From: Sediminibacterium sp. C3
GTDB lineage: Bacteria; Bacteroidota; Bacteroidia; Chitinophagales; Chitinophagaceae
Length of the DNA stretch: 64,000 nt
Direction of reading: 5' to 3'
Assembly (NCBI RefSeq): GCF_000508085.1
Contig: NZ_KI669560.1
Span: forward strand, 1,074,464-1,138,463
The notes below the pieces were generated by a model that was not told the DNA's origin, did no database searches, and was given only the letters and a program-made list of their open reading frames with translations. Position 1 is the stretch's first letter. Every line of letters begins with the position of its first letter. A program made the translations under genes and the position numbers. Below, one piece after another: positions 44,716 to 54,087 of the stretch.

Positions 44716-46029
44716 ATGATGAAGACATTTCAATATTATAAACTGATTTTATTGTTACTTTTCTTTACAGCTTGTAAGCAATCAAAAGTGAAGCGCATTA
44801 ATGAGGATCATATTCAATTTTTTTGTGAGGAAAAATTGACGAACGTAATTGTGCATGATATAAATACTCCTCCGGTTGCAGCAAGAATGTATGCATACAG
44901 TAACCTTGCATTTTATGAAGCACTGCGACCTGCCTATCCGGAAGCCATTTCTTTTCTGACACGATTAAAAGGTTTTGATACCCTGGTAGCTGATAACGAT
45001 AAAAGCGCTCAAGTGAATTATTCTTATGCCGCTGCGCTGGCATTTATGAATGTGGCAGAATCATTGGTATTTTCAAAAGACAGTATTCGTGTAGTAAAAG
45101 ATAGTTTAGACTTCCAGTATGAATACTTAGATAAATCGGTTATTGAGCAATCCATTTCCTGGGCCAATCAAGTATCAGCAGTGATTTTGAAAAGAGCTTC
45201 GCAAGACGGATACAAAATAACGCGGGGTATGCCCAAGTTCAGTGTATATAAAGAGAGAGGTATCTGGCAGCAAACACCTCCCGATTATGAGGAAGCCATT
45301 GAACCGAACTGGAGGTATATCAAGCCCTTGCTGATGGACTCTGCTGCTCAGTTTAAACCGGTAAGACCACCCGCTTATGACTTGAATAAAAACAGCCAGT
45401 ACTACAAAGAGTTGAATGAGCTGTATCTGATGAGTCTTAACTTGACAGATGAACAAAAGCAGATAGCTAAATTCTGGGACGATAATCCCTTTGTTTCAGA
45501 GCATAAGGGGCATTTTACCTATGCCACGAAGAAAACAACACCCGTAGGTCACTGGATGGGGATTATCGGTATATTGGGCAAACAATCCAAATTGAAGCCT
45601 ATTGAAATTGCAAAAGCCTATGCCATGGCATCAGCTGCTGTGTTTGATGGATTTATTTCTACCTGGGAAGAAAAGTTCACCAGTAAAACGGTAAGGCCTA
45701 TTACAGTTATCAGAGAACAGTTTAATTCTGAATGGAATGCATTTTTACAAACGCCACCATTTCCGGAATATACCAGCGGGCATAGTGTTATTTCTGCTGC
45801 TGCCGCAACCGTATTAAGTAGTATTTTTGGAGATCAAACACCATTCAGAGATACGGTTGAATTAAAGTATCTGGGGATGGAGCGCTCTTTTCCTTCCATC
45901 AATGCCGCTGCCAATGAAGTAAGTATCAGTAGAATGTACGGAGGGATCCATTATCGTTCAGCTGTTGAGAACGGCCAGAAGCAGGGACAGACTATCGGAA
46001 ATTATTTTATTCAAAAGTTACAGAAATGA
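44716..46029 (+). CDS. Vanadium-dependent haloperoxidase-like lipoprotein (PAP2 superfamily)
   Basis: This 437-aa protein has a signal peptide with lipobox (FFTACKQ). It contains all three vanadate/phosphate-site motifs of the PAP2/haloperoxidase fold: KFTSKTVRP (K-x6-R-P), YTSGHS (the SGH motif) and SRMYGGIHY (S-R-x5-H). Related bacterial proteins are annotated as vanadium haloperoxidases, but many act as acid phosphatases; activity cannot be told from sequence. It directly follows an ASPIC/FG-GAP protein, a pairing I recall from other Bacteroidota. The stop overlaps queD by 4 nt. Confidence 0.85.
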   Translation: MMKTFQYYKLILLLLFFTACKQSKVKRINEDHIQFFCEEKLTNVIVHDINTPPVAARMYAYSNLAFYEALRPAYPEAISFLTRLKGFDTLVADNDKSAQVNYSYAAALAFMNVAESLVFSKDSIRVVKDSLDFQYEYLDKSVIEQSISWANQVSAVILKRASQDGYKITRGMPKFSVYKERGIWQQTPPDYEEAIEPNWRYIKPLLMDSAAQFKPVRPPAYDLNKNSQYYKELNELYLMSLNLTDEQKQIAKFWDDNPFVSEHKGHFTYATKKTTPVGHWMGIIGILGKQSKLKPIEIAKAYAMASAAVFDGFISTWEEKFTSKTVRPITVIREQFNSEWNAFLQTPPFPEYTSGHSVISAAAATVLSSIFGDQTPFRDTVELKYLGMERSFPSINAAANEVSISRMYGGIHYRSAVENGQKQGQTIGNYFIQKLQK

Positions 46030-46460
46030 TTCAGGTTACAAAAATTTTCAGGTTCGAAACGGCACATGCCATTCATGGATACAACGGGCATTGCAGAAAT
46101 ATTCATGGTCATTCTTATGTATTACATGTAACAGTTGGATCAGATGCCGATGATGTGGCATACCTGCCTAAACCAGGATTCGTGATTGACTTTAAAGACC
46201 TGAAAAAGATTGTGAACCGGATCATCGTTGATCAGCTCGATCATCGGTTGATTTTATCCAAGGATTTTCTGGCAGAACATCCGCATGCAGCTGCATCCGA
46301 GAACCTGATTGTATGGGAAATGGAGCCTACAGCAGAAAATATACTTTTATACATCCGCAATATATTACTCGCAGAGTTGCCATCTGATATACGTTTGAGA
46401 AAATTAAAGATTTATGAAACCAGCGATTCCTATGCAGAATGGGAAAACACAGCCAGATAA
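46026..46460 (+). CDS. queD: 6-carboxytetrahydropterin synthase-like (QueD family)
   Basis: This 144-aa T-fold enzyme has the zinc site FETAH and NIHGHSY, with the catalytic Cys in GHCRN. GFVIDFKDLKKIV, DQLDHRLIL and PTAENIL are the other family signatures, the last giving the pterin-binding Glu. QueD makes 6-carboxytetrahydropterin for queuosine. A PTPS-like role in pterin chemistry is the alternative. The start overlaps the preceding stop (ATGA), an odd partnership since other queuosine genes are absent from the window. Confidence 0.9.
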   Translation: MIQVTKIFRFETAHAIHGYNGHCRNIHGHSYVLHVTVGSDADDVAYLPKPGFVIDFKDLKKIVNRIIVDQLDHRLILSKDFLAEHPHAAASENLIVWEMEPTAENILLYIRNILLAELPSDIRLRKLKIYETSDSYAEWENTAR

Positions 46461-46530
46461 ATCATATCTTGAATATTGCTCAAACATACTTAACTATACT
46501 ACTCATAATTAAAAGATTAATCCTGCAAAA

Positions 46531-47883
46531 ATGAATCGCAAAAACTTCCTGCAAAAAACTGCCATGGCATCAGGTGCAATGGTGTTGTCTGCGAATATCT
46601 TATCTGCTAAGCCTTTGGCTTCTAAAGTAAAAATGGTGATTATAGGAACGGGTTTGCGCGGGCAAAACCATCTGGATCTCTTGCTGAGAAGAGAAGACGT
46701 AGAGTTAACAGCCATCTGTGATATTAACGACAGAATGCTGGCAACAGCAAAAGGGATGATTGAGAAGTCTGGAAAGAAAATGCCGAAAGTATATACAGGC
46801 TCTCCGGTAATCTGGAAAGAAATGGTGACAAAAGAAAAACCGGATGGGGTAGTTATTGCTACCCCTTGGGAACTCCACAAGGAAATGATTATTGGGTCTT
46901 TGCAGGCTGGAATAAAATATGTTGGAACGGAAGTAATGCTGGGTACAACATTACAAGATCACTGGGATGTGGTGAAAGCGGCAGAGCAATACAATGGTCA
47001 GGTAATGATGCTCGAGAATGTTTGCTATAGAAGAGATGTAATGGCTGCATTGAATATGGTCAGGCAGGGATTGTTCGGAGAAATTATTCATTTGCAGGGA
47101 GGATATCAGCATGACCTAAGAGAAGTCAAATTCAATGATGGGGTTAAGCCTTATGGCGGCGGTGTGGAGTTTGGTGAAAAAGGCTTTTCTGAAGCGGCAT
47201 GGCGAACAACTCATTCGGTTTACAGAAACGGCGATTTATATCCCACCCATGGCATTGGTCCGATTGCACATTATATCAATATCAATCGTGGGAATCGATT
47301 TTTATCTTTATGCTCTTTCTCTTCTAAGGCAAGGGGCTTACATAACTACGTTGTAAAGAAAGGAGGGGAGTCTCATCCCAATGCAAAAGTTCAGTTTAAA
47401 TTGGGCGATGTAGTAACAACTTCAATTGATTGTAATAATGGCGAAACCATTTTATTACAACACGATACCAATTTGCCCAGACCTTATTCGCTGGGTTTCA
47501 GGGTGCAGGGAACAGAGGGTATGTGGATGGATCTGAACAAGTCTGTTTATATAGAGGGTAAATCACCCAAGCCCCATCAATGGGAATCTCAGACAGAATG
47601 GTTTAATAAATACGATCATCCGCTTTGGGTAAGATGGAGTAAGGAGACAGCTGGTGCAGGTCATGGTGGCATGGACTTTTTTGTTATTCATGCTTTTGTT
47701 GAGTCAATCAAGAATCAAACACCCACGCCAATGGATGTGTATGATGCAGCTTCCTGGAGTGCCATTACCCCATTGAGTGAGCAGTCGATAGAATTGGGTA
47801 ATCAAACGGTAGAGTTTCCCGACTTTACCGGCGGTCAATGGATGTTTAGAAAACCTGTATTCGCCTTAAATGATCAATATTGA
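46531..47883 (+). CDS. GH109-type NAD-dependent glycosidase (Gfo/Idh/MocA fold)
   Basis: This 450-aa protein has an N-terminal Tat-like export signal (MNRKNFLQKTAMASGAMVL). A Rossmann fold with VKMVIIGTGLRGQNHLDLL at about 31-50 follows, then the family segments KPDGVVIATPWELH, AGIKYVGTEVMLG and ENVCYRRDVMA. Later comes DLYPTHGIGPIAHYININRGNRF, typical of GH109. GH109 enzymes remove alpha-N-acetylgalactosamine by a NAD-assisted elimination route. Other activities are known for the wider family, so substrate is inferred. It lies 1 nt from overlap with the sugar-kinase gene and is the first of a three-gene operon. Confidence 0.85.
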   Translation: MNRKNFLQKTAMASGAMVLSANILSAKPLASKVKMVIIGTGLRGQNHLDLLLRREDVELTAICDINDRMLATAKGMIEKSGKKMPKVYTGSPVIWKEMVTKEKPDGVVIATPWELHKEMIIGSLQAGIKYVGTEVMLGTTLQDHWDVVKAAEQYNGQVMMLENVCYRRDVMAALNMVRQGLFGEIIHLQGGYQHDLREVKFNDGVKPYGGGVEFGEKGFSEAAWRTTHSVYRNGDLYPTHGIGPIAHYININRGNRFLSLCSFSSKARGLHNYVVKKGGESHPNAKVQFKLGDVVTTSIDCNNGETILLQHDTNLPRPYSLGFRVQGTEGMWMDLNKSVYIEGKSPKPHQWESQTEWFNKYDHPLWVRWSKETAGAGHGGMDFFVIHAFVESIKNQTPTPMDVYDAASWSAITPLSEQSIELGNQTVEFPDFTGGQWMFRKPVFALNDQY

Positions 47884-48923
47884 TGGAAGCGGTTCTGCAG
47901 AAATTTGGTATCCCCTCCGACGCGTTGATGATTCCCATCACTTCAGGAATCATCAATAAAACATGGAAGGTTACCAGTACCAAAGGAAACTTTATTCTGC
48001 AGCAGATCAATGATCATGTTTTTATTAATCCGGAACTGATACACGGAAATATTGCAGCCATCGCTGCCTATTTAAAAAAGAACTATAGTAATTATTTATT
48101 CCCTTCTCCTGTTTTAAATGTGGAAGGAACGCAATTGCTGAAAGAGAAGGATTCCGGTTATTTCAGGGTATTCCCTTTTATTGAGGGAACCCATACCATT
48201 GATGTGGTTGAAAATCCTAAACAGGCTTTTGAAGCAGCGGAACAGTTTGGAAGATTCACGGCTTACCTAGGAGGTTTTGATTGTACAAAACTCAAAATAA
48301 CCATCCCCGATTTTCATAATCTCAGCTATCGGTACCAGCAATTTCAGGAAGCCTTATCAGCAGGCAACCAACAGCGGATTCAAAATGAGAAAAATCTGAT
48401 AGGGAAACTGGAAAGACTGAATTTTCTGGTAAAACAATACGATGCCATTACACAAAATCCTTCATTTAAAAAAAGGGTAACGCATCACGACACCAAAATC
48501 AGCAATGTATTGTTTAATGAGCAGGATAATGCTGTTTGTATCATTGATCTGGATACAGTTATGCCAGGTTATTTTATCAGCGATGTAGGAGACATGATGC
48601 GAACGTATCTCTGTTCGGTTTCGGAGAATGAAGAAGATATAAGTAAAATTCAAGTAAGGCCTGCTTATTATTATGCAATTGTAGAGGGCTATTATAAGGA
48701 AATGGAAAATGAATTGACTGCGGAAGAAAAAAAGCATTTCTTTTTTGCAGGTCAGTTCATGATTTATATGCAAGCGTTGCGGTTTTTAACAGATTATCTG
48801 AACAATGATATCTATTATCAGATTCAGTATCCTACACATAATTTAGTTCGGGCTATTAATCAGGTTGTATTGCTTGAATGTTTAATGGAATATGAAACCG
48901 AATTCAAAAAAATGAAATTATGA
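47880..48923 (+). CDS. N-acetylhexosamine 1-kinase-like phosphotransferase
   Basis: This 347-aa APH-fold kinase has the catalytic loop HHDTKISNVLF (Asp and Asn) near 200-210 and the metal-binding IDLDTVMPG (DxD) near 222-230. The glycine-poor N-terminal lobe starts SGIINKTWKVTSTKGNFILQQIN. These features match NahK of bifidobacteria, which phosphorylates GalNAc or GlcNAc at C1, and the Bacteroidota 'mucin desulfatase'-labelled homologues. The start overlaps the GH109 stop by 4 nt, so it could phosphorylate the GalNAc released by GH109. It is cytoplasmic, with no signal peptide. Confidence 0.8.
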   Translation: MMEAVLQKFGIPSDALMIPITSGIINKTWKVTSTKGNFILQQINDHVFINPELIHGNIAAIAAYLKKNYSNYLFPSPVLNVEGTQLLKEKDSGYFRVFPFIEGTHTIDVVENPKQAFEAAEQFGRFTAYLGGFDCTKLKITIPDFHNLSYRYQQFQEALSAGNQQRIQNEKNLIGKLERLNFLVKQYDAITQNPSFKKRVTHHDTKISNVLFNEQDNAVCIIDLDTVMPGYFISDVGDMMRTYLCSVSENEEDISKIQVRPAYYYAIVEGYYKEMENELTAEEKKHFFFAGQFMIYMQALRFLTDYLNNDIYYQIQYPTHNLVRAINQVVLLECLMEYETEFKKMKL

Positions 48924-50248
48924 TGCGCCATACTCTTTTCTTATTGTTTGTTTTGTTTTCACTGCAAACAACGGCTCAGACCTACCAGCCAACACCCGCT
49001 AATATTCAGGCCAGAAAGCAGTTTCAGGACAATCGCTTTGGGTTATTTGTGCATTGGGGTGTATCCAGTATGCTGGGCTCAGGTGAATGGGTAATGCAAA
49101 ACCGCAACATCAAAGTGAAAGACTATGTAAGGTTGAAAGAAACATTTTATCCTAATCAGTTTAATCCAGCAGAATGGGTATCTGCCGCTAAAATGGCGGG
49201 GATGAAGTATATTATTTTTATTACCCGGCACCACGATGGCTTTTCCAACTGGGACACAAAGCAATCAGACTGGAAGATTACCAATACACCTTATGGAAAA
49301 GACGTTTTGAAAATGTTGGCGGAGGAGTGTAAAAAACAAGGTGTGCAACTGGGCCTATACTATTCAACCTTGGATTGGTTCAGAGAAGATTATCCTTATG
49401 CTACAGGCAGAACGGGACAGGGAACAGGCAGAAAGTCCGGTGGCAATTACGATTCCTATCTGCAATTCATGAAAGCGCAGCTAACTGAATTATTAACCAA
49501 CTACGGTGATATTATGTCTATCTGGTTTGATGGACACTGGGATCAGACCAATCCGGAAGGCTCAGCAGACCGGTCTTCCAGAATCAACTGGAAGTATGAA
49601 GAAATTTATTCGCTGATACATCAATTGCAACCCCAATGTTTAATTGGAAACAACCATCATTTGGATCCCATACCGGGAGAAGATTTCCAGATGTTCGAAA
49701 AGGATTTGCCTGGTCAGAATCATACGGGTCTGAGTTTTCAAAAGCCTTCAGATCAATTGCCACTGGAAACCTGTGAAACCATGAATAATTCATGGGGGTA
49801 TAATATTACCGACCATGCTTATAAGTCTACCAGACAAATCATTCATTATCTGGTTAAAGCAGCTGCACTAAACACCAATCTTTTGCTAAATGTTGGACCC
49901 ATGCCCAATGGGAAAATACAGCCTGAGAATCTGGATACGCTTAAACAGGTAGGGGTTTGGATGGAAAAGTATGGACATTCTATCCAGGGCACCCACGGAA
50001 ATATTTTACCTGCACAGGAATGGGGTGTTATTACTGCTAAAGAAAACACGCATTATATTCATTTGCTAAGCCCACAAAAAAATCCTTTTATTTTTATTCC
50101 ACTCTCGGGTAAAAAATTAAAGAAAGCTGCTCAGCTTTCCAATGGGAAAAGGGTCAACTTTAAACAAGTGCAGGAAGGTGTTTTTTTGTATACGGAAGGT
50201 ATTGCATTTGATACAATCGATACTGTTGTTGAATTGAACTGGCAATAA
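48920..50248 (+). CDS. GH29 alpha-L-fucosidase, exported
   Basis: This 442-aa protein has a signal peptide (1-19, TTAQ). The GH29 barrel starts at RFGLFVHWGVSSMLGSGEW and shows WVSAAKMAGMKYIIFITRHHDGFSNW, and the nucleophile Asp in IMSIWFDGHWDQ. The C-terminal part (about 350-442) is a small beta domain. It cleaves terminal alpha-L-fucose. The start overlaps the kinase stop by 4 nt, so it is co-translated with GH109 and the kinase. No fucose isomerase or kinase is seen nearby. Confidence 0.9.
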   Translation: MMRHTLFLLFVLFSLQTTAQTYQPTPANIQARKQFQDNRFGLFVHWGVSSMLGSGEWVMQNRNIKVKDYVRLKETFYPNQFNPAEWVSAAKMAGMKYIIFITRHHDGFSNWDTKQSDWKITNTPYGKDVLKMLAEECKKQGVQLGLYYSTLDWFREDYPYATGRTGQGTGRKSGGNYDSYLQFMKAQLTELLTNYGDIMSIWFDGHWDQTNPEGSADRSSRINWKYEEIYSLIHQLQPQCLIGNNHHLDPIPGEDFQMFEKDLPGQNHTGLSFQKPSDQLPLETCETMNNSWGYNITDHAYKSTRQIIHYLVKAAALNTNLLLNVGPMPNGKIQPENLDTLKQVGVWMEKYGHSIQGTHGNILPAQEWGVITAKENTHYIHLLSPQKNPFIFIPLSGKKLKKAAQLSNGKRVNFKQVQEGVFLYTEGIAFDTIDTVVELNWQ

Positions 50249-50282
50249 TATTGTTGTAGCAAAACTAAATCATTCAAAATAC

Positions 50283-50930
50283 TTATTTGAGTCTCGCGTG
50301 GTGCGTTTTGGCTGCTATATCATGTATCACTTGATCTAATTCTGATGCACAGGCATTCAGGTCATTCAGTAGTATTGATTTTTCAACCTCATCCAGATCC
50401 AGTCTTTGCAATAAATGAATAATGCCCATGATTTTTGCAACCGGGGCTCTCATTACATGCGATTGAAGCCAGGCTATGTCTTGTAATTCCTTGTTCTTTG
50501 TTTCAATGGCGCTGATATATTCCAATCGGTCAGTGATATCGTTTACAAGAATCACTCTGGCATGTCTGCCTTTATAAAGGATATAGTTGCTTTGAACGTC
50601 AACATCAATAATTTCACCATCTTTTTTAATATGCCGGAAAACACCCGACATGAAATCTCTGGGAGTTTTTCTTGCAAGTTCCAATTGTTTTTCAAAGGCA
50701 GGTAAGTCTTGCTTGGGACGTATATCCCTAAGTGTTATTTTTTTGAATTCTTCCTTTGTGTAGCCGTAGTGTTTTTCTGCGGCTTCATTTACGTCCAGAA
50801 ATTCCAACGTTTCAATATCGTAAACCCACATTGGTAATGGACTCAAATGGAAAAGCTCACTGTATCTTTTCTTGGCTTCTGATAATTCAATTTCATTTTG
50901 TTTCAGTTTACTGATGTCCTGTTGAACCAA
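50283..50930 (-). pseudogene. C-terminal part of a multi-PAS sensor, separated by a frameshift
   Basis: The 215-aa frame contains one PAS domain (about 20-130) and a HisKA-like helix pair (WLQSHVMRAPVAKIMGIIHLL). It then ends, with no ATPase domain, as in some Bacteroidota sensor proteins that lack a kinase core. It reads on from the 653-aa frame after GSTG/QDISKLK. There the reading frame shifts, as if a CA dinucleotide was lost in an ACACAG run. It has only a TTG as start, so it is unlikely to be made alone. Confidence 0.75.
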
Positions 50931-52984
50931 TCATTTTTAGCACTTTCCCATTGCTTGTTCTTACAATATAGCCCCGGTCATATACATAAGCATAACTGCC
51001 ATCTGCCCGCTTGCAGCGATATTGATCTTCCCAATAGGTTTTTGAGGGGTCTTCAAAAACGGTATTTCTATTGTTTTCTACTCTTTCCAAATCATCCGGG
51101 TGAATCAGATTTGTCCAAAGTGATTTGTCTGACTTAGTGAAATTCTCCTTGTATCCCAGGTTTTCAAAGAAGGAAGTTCCCAGGCGTATGGTATTGCCGG
51201 TAATCACATCCCAGTCCCAGATTAAATCGTTGGTTGCTTTAGCAACAATATTGAAACGCTCATTACTTTCAAGCAATTTTTGTTGTGCAAGCTTTTTCTC
51301 ATTAATATCCTGAAAGCTTCCATAAACCCTGATGCATTTTCCATTTAGAAATTCACCTTCACCGATACTTCTGACCCACTTCCAGTTTCCTTTAAAAGTT
51401 TCAATTAATAATTCTTCATCCCAGGGTATTCCATGTTCAATGCAATTCTGCACGTTCTGCTGTATTTTATTTCTGTGTTCCCCTTCTTTGAATTTTGAAA
51501 TTCCTAATTCCAGTGTTGGAATAAAATCCTCATCTACTTCCCTTATTTCTTTAGTAATGTCCGACCAATAAACTGTCCCTTTGTTTATATTGATTTCCCA
51601 GCTACCGATTCTGGCCAGTCTATTAGATTTATTCAGAATATCTTCCAGATTTTTCTTTTCAGTAATGTCTTTGCCTATTCCATAGATTAAATTGTCATCC
51701 TTCGAAGGAGTAAATGTCCATGCAAGCCATTTGATATCTCCTTTTTTGGAAATCAATCGATTTTCAAAATAAAGTATGGATTCTCCTCTTGATAGTTTTT
51801 CTGCTTCTTTTCTGGTTGCTTCTTCGTCGTCTGGATGAATAAAATGGGTAAAAGGTAAATCAATGATTTCTTCGGGGCAATATTCCAGAATAGCTGAAAT
51901 AGCCGGATTGGCCTTTTTTATTTTACCTTCTAAATCTGCTATAATAATGAGGTCTCCGGATGAAGTAAAAATCTTATTTAACTCAATGGTGAGTTTTTTT
52001 CGTATGATTTCGGCAGCTAAAACCTGGCTTAGCTGTTGAAGAATATTGATTGAGATTTTGTGTTTGAGATTGGTTTTGGTTAATCCCAAACACATAACCC
52101 CCACAAATTCATTGCCACTTATTAACGGAACACCATACATTCCGGATAGTTCATATTTCTCTGCCAATCTTTTTCTGATATATTCCGGATGATTGGCCGG
52201 GTCTTCCCAATAAGTAACTTCTTTTGTTTTCCAAACATTACCAGGTAATCCCTGATTTTTTTTAATATATTTAAAATAATCGTTTTCCAGATAAAACCCT
52301 TTGATTTCATCAGTTATACCTGCAAAGGCCGTTAAGGATAGGGTTTCATTGCTTGCACTAATCAACCAGATTTCTGCCAAATTGAATTCTTCGTAGGCAA
52401 TTATTTTTTCTAATGATTTTGAAAGTATGGTTTCAAGTGAAAAAGGTTCTAAGAAAAGATTACTGATTTCTGCCAGTAATTTCTTTTCTAATTCCAATTT
52501 TTTTGCTTCGGTCACATCTCTTTCAACAGCAATCCAGTGAGTAAACCAGCCTTTTTCATTGGCAATGGGTGTAATGGTAAAATTAATCCAAAAGGGCTCC
52601 CCGTCTTTTTTATAATTGATTAGAGTGGTCTCGTATTTTTGCCAATTTTTTATAGCCTCACTCAGTTTTGCTAATTCCAATTTATCAGTTTTAGGCCCCT
52701 GTAGTATTTTTGGTGTGTTGCCAAGCACTTCTTCCGTATTATATCCTGTCATTTTTGAGAATGCTTCATTCACAAAAATGATTTTGGGGCCATGATTATC
52801 ATAAGATTCGGCTTCCGTTATTATTATAGCGTCACTGGTATTGGTAATAACAGACTCCATCAATTTCAATTCCCTTATTGCTTTTTCTCTTTCAGTAACA
52901 TCTCTGAAATTAATTACAATCCCTTCAATATATATATCATCTAATAAATTGGTTAATGTAAATTCTATGATGATCCAGTAATTC
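50908..52984 (-). pseudogene. Middle part of the multi-PAS sensor, cut off from its N-terminus by an IS
   Basis: The frame is open from the IS edge (52984) down to 50908. Its first residues (NYWIIIEFTLTNLLDDIYIEGIVINFRDVTERE) finish the PAS domain that starts in the fragment on the other side of the IS. Then follow a PAS (from MESVITNTSDAIII), a GAF (about 145-300 of the 653-aa frame) and three further PAS domains. An internal ATG at 52869 could give a 653-aa protein, but it ends at the frameshift near 50910-50930. Confidence 0.8.
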
Positions 52985-52989
52985 TAAGT

Positions 52990-53994
52990 TCAAGTAATAA
53001 GTGCAATTTTTTGTTGTAGCACTTGATTAGGGGTTAGGTAATTAAATTTTCTTACTGGTCTATCGTTTAATAATTGTTCAACACGTTTTACTTGATAATC
53101 AGTCACCAGACTAAGGTCAGTCTTTTTAGGGAAAAACCTTCTGATCTGTCCAATTCTGTTTTCAACTGTTCCTTTATCTTGACTGGTATACGGTCTAGTA
53201 AAGTAAGTTTCAACATTCAACGCTTCGGCAACATCCATATGATTAGCAAATCCCAAGTCATTATCAAAAGTTACAGTGTACACTGGATAGTCTGCCTGCT
53301 CCAGCTTTTTAATAATGGCTTTACTTACTGTTTCACTACGCCTGTTACGAAGTTTGTGAAGACTGGTATGCAAAGTAGCCCTATCTGTCATTACCAATAA
53401 TGCTCCTTTATGATTCTTACCCATCATAAAATCAACTTCAATATCTCCTGGCCTAATTCGTTTATTGACTATTTTAGGTCGCTTTTCAATTGGTACTCTG
53501 TTAGAAATTATACCACGGTTATCTTTTCTATTACCCCGCTTTCTTCTTCGTTTACCGTGTTTAAGGTGCAGATAGATCCTTTTATAAGGTTTATCAGCCC
53601 TTTTGTTTCCATGCTTACATTGCCAAATCCAGTGATAAAGCCACTCAATACTCAAAGGACACTTACCCGTTTGATTACCCTTAACACTAATCAGTTCTGG
53701 GCTCCACTTTTCAACAGACAACCATTCAACAGCTTGTTTTTTCATAGCCAGATCAAACTTTACCAACTTGGGTTTAAGCTGGTGTCTTTGTTCCGTTCTA
53801 CGCTGTGCATTGGTGGCCAAATAAGTTCCAGCAGTCCTATCGCGTTGAGCAGTATTCCTTTTCAATTCTCGACTAATAGTCGAGGGATGTACTCTAAGCT
53901 GTTCCGCTATCCACTTTTGTTTCTTTTCCGCTTTAATAAATGCCTGAATCTGATACCTTTGTACCAAACTAAGTTGAGTGTAATTTTTTGTCAT
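52990..53994 (-). CDS. IS30-family transposase
   Basis: This transposase (334 aa from the in-frame ATG at 53994; ATG at 54003 is also possible) has an N-terminal HTH region (SLVQRYQIQAFIKAEKKQKWIAEQL, then RVHPSTISRELKRN) and a DDE catalytic core. Likely catalytic residues are Asp in IEVDFMMG, Asp in TFDNDLGF and Glu in GTVENRIGQIR. The gene is full-length, so the element may still move. Its stop codon lies inside the terminal inverted repeat. Confidence 0.95.
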   Translation of the reverse strand: MTKNYTQLSLVQRYQIQAFIKAEKKQKWIAEQLRVHPSTISRELKRNTAQRDRTAGTYLATNAQRRTEQRHQLKPKLVKFDLAMKKQAVEWLSVEKWSPELISVKGNQTGKCPLSIEWLYHWIWQCKHGNKRADKPYKRIYLHLKHGKRRRKRGNRKDNRGIISNRVPIEKRPKIVNKRIRPGDIEVDFMMGKNHKGALLVMTDRATLHTSLHKLRNRRSETVSKAIIKKLEQADYPVYTVTFDNDLGFANHMDVAEALNVETYFTRPYTSQDKGTVENRIGQIRRFFPKKTDLSLVTDYQVKRVEQLLNDRPVRKFNYLTPNQVLQQKIALIT

Positions 53995-54021
53995 AGTAAC
54001 CAAAAGGTCGCACTACTTGGT

Positions 54022-54060
54022 CAAAAGGCAAAAAGCCCTCAAAAGCTTTTTTGCCTTTTG
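54022..54060. terminator. Strong hairpin at the 5' side of the IS30 transposase gene
   Basis: CAAAAGGCAAAAAGC (54022-54036) pairs with GCTTTTTTGCCTTTTG (54045-54060), one extra T. It sits between the IS end and the transposase start. Many IS elements carry such a structure to stop or hide read-in transcripts from outside. Confidence 0.6.
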
Positions 54061-54087
54061 TTTAAAAATTGCACTTATCGGTTGAAC

